DNA from: Solicola gregarius
GTDB taxonomy: Bacteria > Actinomycetota > Actinomycetes > Propionibacteriales > Nocardioidaceae
Assembly: GCF_025790165.1 (NCBI RefSeq)
Contig: NZ_CP094970.1
Location: forward strand, 3,968,001 to 4,032,000
Length of the DNA: 64,000 nt
Direction: 5' to 3'
The position numbers were made by a program, and so were the translations under genes. Below, in pieces: positions 35,626 to 43,856 of the stretch; position 1 is the first letter of the stretch; each line of letters starts with the position of its first letter. Below the pieces are notes generated by a model. That model was not told where the DNA came from, did not search any database, and worked only from the letters and a program-made list of their open reading frames with translations.

Positions 35626-36102
35626 CTAGCGCTTGCGGTGCTCCGCCAACATCGCAACCGACTTGGAGATCCGACGCTCTCGGGTGGCCGCGGTCTTGGC
35701 TCCCTCGATCGACTCCACGTGCCATCGCTTGATGCTGTACGAGAGGGTGTCGAAGAACGCCTGGGCCGTCGGGTTCTCGGCGAGCGCGGCCGCGAGATCG
35801 GCCGGCACGGTCACCTCTCGGGGCCGGGTGTCGAGGGTCAGCGTCACGTCGACCTCGTCACCCGCCGCGGCACCGGAGGCCGCGCGGTTCTCGGCGCTGA
35901 CGCCGACCATGTAACGTCCGCCCATCACTGCAACCGTGTTGCGGTACGTGTGCCCGTTGATCTCGACCACGACGGGCGGCCGCTTGCCGTTGCCGAGCGC
36001 CTCGACGGCGTCGTCCGGCACGACGAAGCCCGTCGCGGTCTTCCCCGATTGCTCGAGCTTCACCCGGAATCGGGCTGTCGGTGGTTCGCTTCCTTCGGTC
36101 AT
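35626..36102 (-). CDS. DUF1905/YdeI-like protein
   Basis: The 158-residue protein has an N-terminal small beta-barrel (RFRVKLEQSGKTATGFVVPDDAVEALG) as in DUF1905. A C-terminal helical segment (PADLAAALAENPTAQAFFDTLSYSIKRWHVESIEGAKTAATRERRI) follows the YdeI/OmpD-associated family. The fold is known, the function is not firmly established. ATG 36102 is chosen because AGGGAG lies six bases upstream; an in-frame GTG at 36108 is less likely. Confidence 0.85.
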   Translation of the reverse strand: MTEGSEPPTARFRVKLEQSGKTATGFVVPDDAVEALGNGKRPPVVVEINGHTYRNTVAVMGGRYMVGVSAENRAASGAAAGDEVDVTLTLDTRPREVTVPADLAAALAENPTAQAFFDTLSYSIKRWHVESIEGAKTAATRERRISKSVAMLAEHRKR

Positions 36103-36195
36103 GGTCACTCCCTGTGTATGCGCCGTCGTATTACAACAGACGAGCAGGAGACGGAGGACTCATCGGCACGGCCAGGTTCCGTCGTGCGGGTTGCC

Positions 36196-36402
36196 GTTCG
36201 CTGGGGTTCCGGCCTTCACCTTCCGTGCGCTGGGCTTCCGCCTTCATCGTTCCCTGCGCTGGGCCTCCGCCTTCACCGTTTCCCGTGCGCTTCCGTGCAG
36301 ACCGCATGGCGGCGACGAGGATCCGTCTCCGGTGGGCTCGGGTCGCCGGTCGGCTCTCCCCACCATTTCGCTTCTACCTTCTTCGTTTCCGTGCGCTTCG
36401 GT
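36196..36402. repeat. Degenerate ~30-base repeats
   Basis: Copies at 36196-36226, 36227-36255 and 36256-36286 share the pattern GCGCTGGG-YTCCG-CCTTCAYCG. A further diverged copy at about 36367-36402 repeats CGTTTCC-GTGCGCTTC. Unit length drifts between 29 and 31 bases. They are not CRISPR-like, as there are no spacers. Confidence 0.7.
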
Positions 36403-36428
36403 TGCCGGCCCGGCCGGTGGCGAGGAAG

Positions 36429-36470
36429 GAATCTGCGTTTGGGTCGCTATCCGCACCCAAACGCAGATTC
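36429..36470. repeat. Perfect 16-bp inverted repeat with 10-base loop
   Basis: GAATCTGCGTTTGGGT (36429-36444) and its exact complement (36455-36470) flank CGCTATCCGC. The A+T content of the arms is high for this genome. Because the flanking genes diverge, it is not an ordinary terminator for either. Confidence 0.95.
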
Positions 36471-36553
36471 TCTTCGCACCGTCCATCCTGCCTAGAACTT
36501 TCTCGAACTTTTCTTGAAATCCCTTGTGGATAAGGCCTCTGGGCATCCTGTTC

Positions 36554-36575
36554 TGTCGGTGGCGGGTGGCAGAAT
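36554..36575 (+). promoter_or_regulatory. Possible PafBC-type DNA-damage promoter, leaderless
   Basis: TGTCGGTG (36554-36561), eight bases, then CAGAAT (36570-36575) fit the mycobacterial RecA-independent damage promoter TGTCRGTG-N8-TANNNT with one mismatch. The ATG of the HNH gene lies seven bases after the -10, so the message would be leaderless. A near-palindrome AGAATATGTTCT (36571-36582) overlaps the start. Confidence 0.5.
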
Positions 36576-36582
36576 ATGTTCT

Positions 36583-37995
36583 ATGAGGGCGGCCACACTC
36601 ACCGATGATCTCGGGTCCGAGGACGGGCTCGACATCGCGCTGGATGCGCGGCGTCGGATCGCCAAGTCCGAGGCCGCCCAGTACGACGCCCTCCTCGGCT
36701 ACCTCGCCGACACCGCAGACACGCCGCTCGCGCGGGCCGGTGGTGTCAACGAGTGGACCCGTTACGGCGGGTCGGGCACCCCGTCGGTGTCGGAGTACGC
36801 CGCGTGTGAGGTCGGCCCCGCGCTCGGGCTCAGTGCGTCTGGTGGGCGGGACCTGATCGCCGACGCCCTGGACCTCACCTACCGCCTTCCGCAACTGTTC
36901 GCCTGCCTCCACCAAGGTTCTGTCGATGCGTGGCGGATCCGGAAAGTCGCCCGCAAGACCCGACGATTCACGATCGCCCAGGCCGCCGACGCCGACCGAC
37001 GACTCGCAGCTGCGAACGTCGATGGGACGCCGTTGATCGCGCGGGTCGGCATGGGGCGGGTCCAGCAGATCCTCGACCAGATCCGCATCACCGAAGACCC
37101 CGACGACCCCGAACACCAACGCAACGAGAACAGTGCTCGGCGGAGTGTGTCGATCTGGCCCGACGACGGGGTTGCCCGCATCTCCGGCACCCTGTCGCTG
37201 GACGACGGCAAGAGGCTCGATCAGCGCCTCGACCAGATCGTCGAATCCTTGCGGTTCCTCGGCGACAACCGCCCTCACGACATCCTCCGCTCCGTCGCCC
37301 TCGGCATGCTCGACGAACCCGACTCCCTCGACGACCTCTACCACCAGGTCCAGGCAGCCCGCGCCGACCAGACCGACAAGACCAGCGACACCGCGCCGAA
37401 GCCGGACCCGGAGCCGGCCGACCAGTCGGCCGACCAGCCCGGTGACGGCGGGTCGCCCGAACGGGCAACTCGGGCCCGCCGCTCCGGCTCGCGGCACACC
37501 GTTCTGTACGTCCATTTCGACCGGTGCTGGGGCACCTGGTCGATCGAAGACGTCGGCGCCATCACCCGCTCCGAAGCGCTCGAGATCCTCGGCCACTCCC
37601 ACGTCACCGTCAAACCCGTCATCGACCTCGAGACCACCATCTCCGCCACCGGGTATGTCGCACCACCACGGCTCAAGGAACAGCTCGCGCTGGCCAACGC
37701 GAGTATCTGCAACTTCCCCCACTGCAACCGACCTGCCCGGGTCGCCGACTACGACCACATCATCAACCACGCCGACGGCGGACCGACCGACTCGAGAAAC
37801 GGCCACCGACTATGTAGGTATCACCACCGCGCAAAGACCTTCACCGCCTGGACCGTGCAATCACCCGCACCCGGGATCTGGCTCTGGCAATCACCCGCCG
37901 GACGGTCGTACCTCGTCACCGGCGGCACCACGACGAAGCTCCCCGGCCGCACCACACCGACCGTCCGTAACCGCCGAAAACGGGACGCCGCCTGA
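36583..37995 (+). CDS. DUF222 / HNH endonuclease protein (13E12 repeat family)
   Basis: The 470-residue protein has the N-terminal helical DUF222 domain (about residues 20-270) and a Pro/Asp-rich linker (about 270-300). It ends in an HNH nuclease domain: CNFPHC, ADYDHIINHADGGPTDSRNGHRLCRYHHRAKT (about 375-415). The HNH histidines, Asn and zinc cysteines are all present. Families of this type are multicopy in actinobacteria (REP13E12 in Mycobacterium) and several are damage-inducible. Start ATG 36583; the in-frame ATG at 36514 lies before the promoter. The biological role is unknown; mobility is suspected. Confidence 0.9.
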   Translation: MRAATLTDDLGSEDGLDIALDARRRIAKSEAAQYDALLGYLADTADTPLARAGGVNEWTRYGGSGTPSVSEYAACEVGPALGLSASGGRDLIADALDLTYRLPQLFACLHQGSVDAWRIRKVARKTRRFTIAQAADADRRLAAANVDGTPLIARVGMGRVQQILDQIRITEDPDDPEHQRNENSARRSVSIWPDDGVARISGTLSLDDGKRLDQRLDQIVESLRFLGDNRPHDILRSVALGMLDEPDSLDDLYHQVQAARADQTDKTSDTAPKPDPEPADQSADQPGDGGSPERATRARRSGSRHTVLYVHFDRCWGTWSIEDVGAITRSEALEILGHSHVTVKPVIDLETTISATGYVAPPRLKEQLALANASICNFPHCNRPARVADYDHIINHADGGPTDSRNGHRLCRYHHRAKTFTAWTVQSPAPGIWLWQSPAGRSYLVTGGTTTKLPGRTTPTVRNRRKRDAA

Positions 37996-37997
37996 AT

Positions 37998-38027
37998 CCC
38001 CGTCGCGACAGCACCACCGCGGCGGGG
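37998..38027 (+). terminator. Terminator hairpin after the HNH gene
   Basis: CCCCGTCGCG (37998-38007) pairs with CGCGGCGGGG (38018-38027), ten pairs with one G-U, around a 10-base loop. It begins two bases after the stop codon. Confidence 0.65.
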
Positions 38028-38107
38028 CATCGCCCGCACCCTTCGGCGGGTCGCAACTGTCCGATATGGTGCGCTGCGGAGGGGGCCGACAGATTGCGAG
38101 ACAACTG

Positions 38108-39052
38108 ATGGTCCTACTGGGAAAGCCGTTCGCGGCCGCGGCTGCGGCGGCAACGGCGCTGACATTGCTGGCTGCGCCCGGCGCCGCGCAGGCAGACGGC
38201 GGTGCGAGGGCGGCCGATCGCGTGAGCGTGCTCACGTACAACACGTGCATGAACGACGCGTGCCGGAAGGCGTACCGGCTGGGCGCATCCGGCAAGCGCC
38301 TGGCCAAGATCTGGAAGCACGCCGTCAATCGCGACGGCGGCAAGAAGCGCGCCGACGTGGTCGTCTTGCAGGAGACCGACTGGCGTGTCGTCGGCGTCGA
38401 CGGCGACAAGCTGACCAAGGCGTTTCCCGGCTATCGGATCGCATCCAAACGCGACGGTCGCTGGATCCTCTACAACACCGCGGCACTGACCCGAATCAAC
38501 GACGGCTACGTGAACGTCGCAGGCGCAGCTGACGAGGAGAAGGCGTTTCCATGGGCGCAGTTCGCGAGCAAGGCGCATCCGCGGAACAAGGTCACCGTCG
38601 TCGACGTGCACTTCGCATCGCGATCCGACAAGCCGGAGCAGGCGAAGGAGATCCGCCGGCTGAAGCGAGGGCTCGGCGAGCAGCTTCCACTCGGTACGCG
38701 CACGGTGTTCGCGGGTGACTTCAACATCCTCCCGGGTGAACCGAACGCGCGGCTCTTTCGCTCCACCTTCGCGAAGACGGTCGGAGGGCTGACCGACGCG
38801 ACGCCGAAGCGCAAACGTACCAACACGCTCAAGCCCGCGGATGTGCCCAAGATCCCGTATCGGCCCAGTGCGGGCAAGCCCATCGACCACGTGTACGTGG
38901 GCGGCGGCCTCCACGTCGTGAAGGGAGCTCGCTACCGGGACAAGGGCGAGAAGCGAGTGACCAGCAAGCGTGCGGAGCGCAAGCGATGGAACCGCCTGGT
39001 GCCGAAGCGACGCTCCGACCACAACGCGGTCTACGCCGTGCTGCGCTGGTGA
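38108..39052 (+). CDS. Secreted endonuclease/exonuclease/phosphatase-family protein
   Basis: The ~314-residue protein has an alanine-rich signal peptide (cut near AQA-DGG, residue 30) and an EEP domain. The metal and catalytic residues are in TYNTC, VLQETDW, VDVHFAS, AGDFNILPG, PIDHVYV and SDHNAV, all expected for a Mg-dependent phosphoesterase. Substrates of secreted relatives include DNA, phospholipids and sphingomyelin. The start is uncertain: ATG 38108 gives a normal signal peptide, ATG 38066 would add 14 residues; neither has a clear ribosome site. Confidence 0.87.
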   Translation: MVLLGKPFAAAAAAATALTLLAAPGAAQADGGARAADRVSVLTYNTCMNDACRKAYRLGASGKRLAKIWKHAVNRDGGKKRADVVVLQETDWRVVGVDGDKLTKAFPGYRIASKRDGRWILYNTAALTRINDGYVNVAGAADEEKAFPWAQFASKAHPRNKVTVVDVHFASRSDKPEQAKEIRRLKRGLGEQLPLGTRTVFAGDFNILPGEPNARLFRSTFAKTVGGLTDATPKRKRTNTLKPADVPKIPYRPSAGKPIDHVYVGGGLHVVKGARYRDKGEKRVTSKRAERKRWNRLVPKRRSDHNAVYAVLRW

Positions 39053-39070
39053 GGGCCGAGAGCGTCACGC

Positions 39071-40888
39071 CTACTGCCGCACGGTGAGGAACCGCGACAG
39101 CCCGACGAGATCGTCGGTGTTCAGATGGTCCACGCCGCTGTCCGACAGCACCGACCACATCGTCGTACGCGCGCTCCCGCGGGCATCCGGGGTACCCCAG
39201 AACCGCAGCCGATAGCCGGCCGAGTGGGCGCGGCGCACGAGCGATCGCAGCTTCGCCTGCTCTGCCGGTGGCATGGGACCTTCACCGGTCCATGAGAAGT
39301 GGTTCGCCCAGTTGTCGCTGACGAGCGGCATCAGGCTCGGGCTGAGGTCCGAGCCGAGGTCGCCGAGCCGGCCGTCGTACCCTGCCCACCGCCGACGCTG
39401 CTCGCGCATCAGGTCGAGTGGGCGGTTCCCGCTGACGACCACCTCGACCGCGCCATCGCGTACGCGCGGCGCGAACTGCGTGAGGAGGTCGCGGTGCTCG
39501 CGGAGCTGGCGGTGCAGCAGCCGGTACGTCTTCGGCCCGTCGCTCTTGAGGTCGACGAGCAACTGCATCGAGTCCTCCCAGCCCGGGTAGACGGCTCCGT
39601 CGTTGTCGCGCACGCGCTGCTCGAGCGGGTCGAGGTACAGCGCCTCGAGGGTACGTTTCGGGTCGAGGTCCGCACGCTCGTGCGCGACCAACAACTCCCC
39701 GTCGACCAGCCACACGCCGGCCTCGACGCTCGTGAAGCCCTCTGCCAAGGCGTCGCTCAGCGGGCGCTCGTGCTCGTAGTCGTTGTGTGCGTGCGCCTGC
39801 GTCAGCGGCGCGACCCGTCCGGCGGACGGGTCTCGGTACTGGGCGGGCAGGTCGAACCCGCGGCGGGCCATCACGTCGCGCAGTACGCCGGGGCGGTCGG
39901 TGATGATGCCGTCGACTCCGAGCCGGGTGAAGTGTTCCATCGTGTCGCGGTCGTTGACGGTCCAGGGAATGACCGGCATTCCTGCGTCATGGCTGTCCTC
40001 CACCATCGATCGTGTCACGTACGGCTCGAAGTCCGGGTCTCCGATGGCGCCGTCCTGCGGGAAGCCCTGCACCGGCGACAGGGCGTCGGCGCCGAAGCTG
40101 TCGACCGCGGCGACGAGATCACCGTCGAAGTCGTCGATGTCGATACCGCCGAGCCATGGTGACGCACCCGGTTCGCCGGTCTGGAGGAAGTCGCGATTGG
40201 TGAGCGCGATGATCGGCAGCTCGGGTGCGACGTCGCGCATCATCATCAGGGCGCCCCAGTCGAAGCTCTGGATCGTGACCTGGTCGCTCATCCCCGCCGT
40301 GTCGACCTCGTCGGCGACCGTGCGTACGAACTGCGATCGCGGCGCGGTCTCCTCCGGCGCCCCGGCCTCGACCTTCGTCTCGACGTTCAGCATCACGTCG
40401 TGCGCTTCGTAGGTGTCAACCAGCTCGAAGACTTCGGCGAGAGTCGGCATCCTCGCGCCGGGCGCCGCCTCCTGGGCAGGGAACTGCGAAAGGGTCTGGC
40501 TGCCGCAGTCGAGGGTGCGAACCTGTTCGAGCGTCAGGTCCTTGACGTAGTCGCCGACGTACGGGAATGCGGGGTCACCGGGGTGGGCAGGCGCGGTGTC
40601 TCGGCACTTGGCGGAGTTGACGACCCGGTCATGGGTGACGACCGCCTCGCGATCCTCGGTGATCTGCACGTCGAGCTCGAGGGTCGATACGCCAGTACGC
40701 AGTGCGCGAGCGAACGCCGGCACGGTGCTCTCGACGGTGAGGGCGACGCCGCCACGGTGCGCCTGGAGGTCGAACTCCGGGGCCGGTCGACCGGACGCCG
40801 CCTGGATGTTGGTCGCGGGTCCGAGTGCGACGGCGGTCGATAGGAGGAGGGCCACCGCAGCCAGGCCTGCTGGACGTCGTGCGGACAT
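39071..40888 (-). CDS. Secreted glycerophosphodiester phosphodiesterase with a second, degenerate GDPD-like domain
   Basis: The 605-residue product has a signal peptide (cut near IQA-ASG). An N-terminal GDPD barrel carries catalytic AHRGG, TLELDVQIT and VVTHDR, metal residues in LNVETKV and a terminal GVDGIITDRPG. From about residue 345 a second TIM-barrel-like domain starts AHAHNDYEHERPLSDALAEGFTSVEAGVW and ends WSVLSDSGVDHLNTDDL. The second domain keeps E/H motifs but not the full HRG. It hydrolyses glycerophosphodiesters or teichoic-acid-like polymers outside the cell. ATG 40888 has AAGGAG eight bases upstream. Confidence 0.88.
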   Translation of the reverse strand: MSARRPAGLAAVALLLSTAVALGPATNIQAASGRPAPEFDLQAHRGGVALTVESTVPAFARALRTGVSTLELDVQITEDREAVVTHDRVVNSAKCRDTAPAHPGDPAFPYVGDYVKDLTLEQVRTLDCGSQTLSQFPAQEAAPGARMPTLAEVFELVDTYEAHDVMLNVETKVEAGAPEETAPRSQFVRTVADEVDTAGMSDQVTIQSFDWGALMMMRDVAPELPIIALTNRDFLQTGEPGASPWLGGIDIDDFDGDLVAAVDSFGADALSPVQGFPQDGAIGDPDFEPYVTRSMVEDSHDAGMPVIPWTVNDRDTMEHFTRLGVDGIITDRPGVLRDVMARRGFDLPAQYRDPSAGRVAPLTQAHAHNDYEHERPLSDALAEGFTSVEAGVWLVDGELLVAHERADLDPKRTLEALYLDPLEQRVRDNDGAVYPGWEDSMQLLVDLKSDGPKTYRLLHRQLREHRDLLTQFAPRVRDGAVEVVVSGNRPLDLMREQRRRWAGYDGRLGDLGSDLSPSLMPLVSDNWANHFSWTGEGPMPPAEQAKLRSLVRRAHSAGYRLRFWGTPDARGSARTTMWSVLSDSGVDHLNTDDLVGLSRFLTVRQ

Positions 40889-41011
40889 CGTGGAGCTCCT
40901 TGCGTTGGTCGGTGAGACGACTGCCAGCAAAGTTGCGGAGACGTACGCGACGGTGAACGCCGGCCGGACTGATGGCCAACTCCGGTTGAGCAACTGTGCC
41001 GACGCAGGGCA

Positions 41012-41860
41012 CTAGAAGGCGTCGGCGAGTAGTGCATCGACGTGGCGGGTCTCGGTGGCGTCGAGCGGTCGGGAGAGATACAGGTCGGCGTGGTAGTAGC
41101 CGTCGGCCTCCTTGCCCTCCGGGTCCAGCCCACGCTCGCGTACGCGCGAGATCGCCCACTGACGTTCGTCCTCGTCGGTGAACCGGCGCTGCGGGAACGT
41201 TCGCGACATCCTTTCGGTACGCAGCCCATGGCGGGCGAGCGTCGTGGCGATCGGGTGGTAGTCGTACGTACGCAGGCAGAACGCCGCGACCCACACGTCC
41301 TTGGGGCAGCTGCGCAGGAGCCGGTCGAACGTGCGCTCGGTGACGTACCCGACGCCGCCGGTCGTCGTGATCAGGTCGACACCGGCAAGCAGCTCGGTGA
41401 GTCGACCCGACGGATCATCGGTCTCGAGGTTGTCGGTGACGCCGGCGTCGATCGCGCCGATCTCGACTCCGTACGCAACGGCGTTCGGTGCGACGTCGAG
41501 TCCGACGACGCGTGGTGCGGCGCCCTTGGCGCGCTCGGCGATCAGCTTGCGATCGGCCTCGCGCAAGGTCTGCGGCGACTGCGCGGAGGTTGTCGGATCG
41601 GTGTAATGCGCGTACAGGTCGCTGAGGCGCAGGTCGGAACGTAGCAGGGTGCCGACGATGCCGTACGAGCTGCATACATCCAGCACGGTCGGCGAAACGT
41701 CGCGGATGGGCAGTACGGAGAGCAGGCGGGTGAACGCGTCCGCACCGTACTGGGGAATCACGTATCCGAACGGTTGCAGCGTCGAGAAGTACGCGCGCGG
41801 GTCGGGCTGGTCGTAGATCGCGCCGAAGTCGGCCTTCTGCAGTGGGTCGTGGTGAGTCAT
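41012..41860 (-). CDS. SAM-dependent methyltransferase-like protein
   Basis: The 282-residue soluble protein has a Rossmann motif VLDVCSSYGIVGTLL (about residue 60) in place of the usual E/DxGxGxG. An acidic strand VVGLDVAPNAV follows, then LITTTGGVGYVTERTFDRLL. The second half is an alpha/beta region without known motif. The glycine-poor motif I makes this a divergent methyltransferase or a relative that has lost activity. ATG 41860 is preceded by TGGAGG only three bases away, a short but usable spacing. Confidence 0.7.
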   Translation of the reverse strand: MTHHDPLQKADFGAIYDQPDPRAYFSTLQPFGYVIPQYGADAFTRLLSVLPIRDVSPTVLDVCSSYGIVGTLLRSDLRLSDLYAHYTDPTTSAQSPQTLREADRKLIAERAKGAAPRVVGLDVAPNAVAYGVEIGAIDAGVTDNLETDDPSGRLTELLAGVDLITTTGGVGYVTERTFDRLLRSCPKDVWVAAFCLRTYDYHPIATTLARHGLRTERMSRTFPQRRFTDEDERQWAISRVRERGLDPEGKEADGYYHADLYLSRPLDATETRHVDALLADAF

Positions 41861-41924
41861 CGTCCTCCAGAGAGCAGGGGTTCGCTGCTCACTGTAGGTG
41901 GGACGCGCAGAACGCATCGGGCGG

Positions 41925-42467
41925 CTACGGCGCTGAACGGCCCTCCGACTCGATCGCGAGGGTGAGCCTGCGGAGCAGGTCACTGAGCTGTAGGCGCTCG
42001 GCCTCGTCGAGCGCCCCCATCAGCTCGACTTCGGTGTTGCCGCGGAGCGTCATCGCCTTCCGCCAGCTCTTGATGCCCTTCGCGGTCGCCTCGACCTCGA
42101 CCCGGCGGCGATCGCCTTCGACCGTGCGGCGGCGTACGTACCCGGCCTTCTCGAGCGTATCGAGGCGACCGGTCATACCGGCGGGGGAGACACCCGACTT
42201 GGTGGCGAGCTCGCTCGGCGATGCGACGCCGGGGGTGTCGCGGATCATCAGGTTGTGCAGGGTGTCGTACTCGAACCACTCGAGGCCGAGCTCGGCAACA
42301 GACCCGCGCCCGGCGTGTTTCAGGTAGCGCATGATCCGGCCCATCCGCTCGACGATCGCTTCGACGGTGTCGTCGAACTCGATGTCGATCCAGTGGTCCC
42401 GCCAGTGTGCGACATGCCGATCGGCGTCATCCTCGGCGGGTGTCGGGGTACGAGGTTCGGTAGACAT
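41925..42467 (-). CDS. MarR-family transcriptional regulator
   Basis: The 180-residue protein has a MarR winged helix (SPSELATKSGVSPAGMTGRLDTLEKAGYVRR) and wing VEGDRRRVEVEATAKG. It is divergent from the MFS gene at 42527 with a 59-base promoter/operator region, the standard arrangement for a repressor of efflux. A -10-like TAGCCT (minus strand, 42479-42474) puts transcription at the ATG itself, so a leaderless message is likely. Confidence 0.9.
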   Translation of the reverse strand: MSTEPRTPTPAEDDADRHVAHWRDHWIDIEFDDTVEAIVERMGRIMRYLKHAGRGSVAELGLEWFEYDTLHNLMIRDTPGVASPSELATKSGVSPAGMTGRLDTLEKAGYVRRRTVEGDRRRVEVEATAKGIKSWRKAMTLRGNTEVELMGALDEAERLQLSDLLRRLTLAIESEGRSAP

Positions 42468-42483
42468 ACACTCAGGCTACAGG

Positions 42484-42520
42484 TAATTCGTTGACAAATA
42501 ATTCGATAGCGAAGTACCGT
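42484..42520. promoter_or_regulatory. Divergent marR/MFS promoter with repeated TAATTCG and a palindrome
   Basis: For the MFS gene: TTGACA (42491-42496), 18 bases, TACCGT (42515-42520), with transcription expected at the GTG 42527. TAATTCG occurs at 42484-42490 and 42499-42505, and TTCG-ATAG-CGAA (42502-42513) is a palindrome in the spacer. These are good candidates for the MarR operator. Confidence 0.55.
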
Positions 42521-42526
42521 TGCCAG

Positions 42527-43786
42527 GTGTCTTCACCTCATCGATCCGGCGTGCGCGATGCGTTAGCAAGCTCGGCGTACCGCTGGCTCGTGCTGGGCGG
42601 TGCGATCACTCGGTTCGGCAACGGCATCGCGCCCGTCGCACTCGCCTTCGGCGTGATCGATCTCGGCGGTGACGCGGGCGATCTGGGCACGGTCGTCGCG
42701 TTGTACGCCCTCGCCGACGTCGTCACCGTCTTGTTCGGCGGCGTGCTCGGCGATCGGCTCCCGCGTCAGTTCCTGATGGTGGGTACGGCGGCGCTCGCCG
42801 CGGCGACCCAGGCGATCGCCGCGGTCTCGCTGATCGGCGGCTGGGCGACGATTCCGCTGCTCGGCCTCCTCGGCATGCTCAACGGTGCGCTCGGTGCGCT
42901 CAACGGGCCGAGCTCGATGGCGATCACCAAGCAGACGATCCCGGAGACCTGCCTCCAGGTCGCGGTCGCCTTCCGCCGGACGCTGAACAACACCGCCCAG
43001 ATCGTCGCGTACGGCTTCGCCGGCGTACTCGTTGCGTGGGTGGGGCCTGGTTGGGCGCTCGCGGTGGACGCGATCACGTTCGGTCTCGGTGCCTTGTGCT
43101 ATACGCGGATCCGCGTGCCGAGTATCGCTGTCGCGGCTACGCAGTCACTGCTCATCGAGATGCGGGCCGGACTGAAGGAGGTCTTTCGGCATACCTGGCT
43201 CTGGTTGCTCACCGCACAGGCCTTTACGTACCACCTCTTCTACGGCGGCGCTCAGGACGTGCTCGGCCCGATCGTGGTGAGCGGCGAGCTCGGCCGGCCG
43301 GCTTGGGGGTTCACGCTCGCCGCGATGATGTCCGGATTCCTGGTCGGAGGAGTCGTCACACTCGCGTGGCGACCGCGTCGTCCGCTGTATGTCGGGGTGT
43401 GCCTGCTCGGACTGACAGCGGCATTTCCCGCGGCCATGGCGGTGAGCGACTCGATGGCGGTCATCGCGGTCTGTGCCTTCGCGCACGGGTTCGGGCTCGA
43501 GATCTTCAGTGTCGGCCTGGATCTGTCGATCCAGCAGAACATCGCCGAGCACATGCTGTCGCGGGTCTACGCGTTCGACATGGCAGGTTCGTTCGTCGCT
43601 CGACCCCTCGGCCTGGCACTCACGGGACCCGTCGCGGCGTACTTCGGTCTTCGTACCTGGCTGGGCGTGGTGGCTACCGTGATGGCGGTCAGCGTCGCTG
43701 TCGCGCTGTTCTCACCGGCCGTACGCGGGTTGCAGCGTCGGGAGCCGGAACCGGCCGCGCGCGTTCCCGAGGCCCAGCCGGGCTGA
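42527..43786 (+). CDS. MFS transporter
   Basis: The 419-residue protein has about 12 hydrophobic segments and a motif-A-like loop GGVLGDRLPRQFLMVG (about residues 75-90). FRRTLNNTAQIVAYGFAGVLV in helix 5 is typical of the enterobactin-exporter-like MFS group. It probably exports a toxic or signalling compound. GTG 42527 is chosen from the promoter position and because the upstream TTG/ATG frames start inside the promoter. It is divergent from its presumed MarR repressor and converges on dhaM. Confidence 0.88.
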   Translation: MSSPHRSGVRDALASSAYRWLVLGGAITRFGNGIAPVALAFGVIDLGGDAGDLGTVVALYALADVVTVLFGGVLGDRLPRQFLMVGTAALAAATQAIAAVSLIGGWATIPLLGLLGMLNGALGALNGPSSMAITKQTIPETCLQVAVAFRRTLNNTAQIVAYGFAGVLVAWVGPGWALAVDAITFGLGALCYTRIRVPSIAVAATQSLLIEMRAGLKEVFRHTWLWLLTAQAFTYHLFYGGAQDVLGPIVVSGELGRPAWGFTLAAMMSGFLVGGVVTLAWRPRRPLYVGVCLLGLTAAFPAAMAVSDSMAVIAVCAFAHGFGLEIFSVGLDLSIQQNIAEHMLSRVYAFDMAGSFVARPLGLALTGPVAAYFGLRTWLGVVATVMAVSVAVALFSPAVRGLQRREPEPAARVPEAQPG

Positions 43787-43808
43787 GCCGTACGCGTGCC
43801 CATCGACC

Positions 43809-43849
43809 CGTCGCTTCCGTACCGCCGACTCCGCGGTGCGGGAGCGACG
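43809..43849. terminator. Bidirectional terminator hairpin
   Basis: Arms 43809-43825 and 43833-43849 pair over 17 positions with two G-U pairs and a 7-base loop, between convergent genes ending at 43786 and 43857. Confidence 0.8.
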
Positions 43850-43856
43850 CCTGTCG

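Larger units (their letters stand above)
36103..36582. other. 480-base spacer with repeats, hairpin, DnaA box and promoter; no gene
   Basis: This stretch between divergent genes holds degenerate ~30-base repeats (36196-36402), a perfect 16-bp hairpin (36429-36470), a DnaA-box-like TGTGGATAA (36525-36533) and a promoter for the HNH gene (36554-36575). No open frame in it has a credible start or protein pattern. It is T/C-rich on the plus strand, unlike its surroundings. Confidence 0.65.

Noticed and set aside
36196-36402. CRISPR-like array
   Set aside because: The repeats are degenerate, adjoining, without unique spacers, and there are no cas genes.
36571-36582. LexA (SOS) box at AGAATATGTTCT
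   Set aside because: The arms are four bases apart, not the GAAC-N4-GTTC spacing of actinobacterial LexA sites. The PafBC-type motif fits better.
41925-42467. An insertion sequence or prophage boundary near the regulator/transporter pairs
   Set aside because: No transposase, integrase, terminal repeats or tRNA were found. The gene order is typical of chromosomal regulator/efflux pairs.
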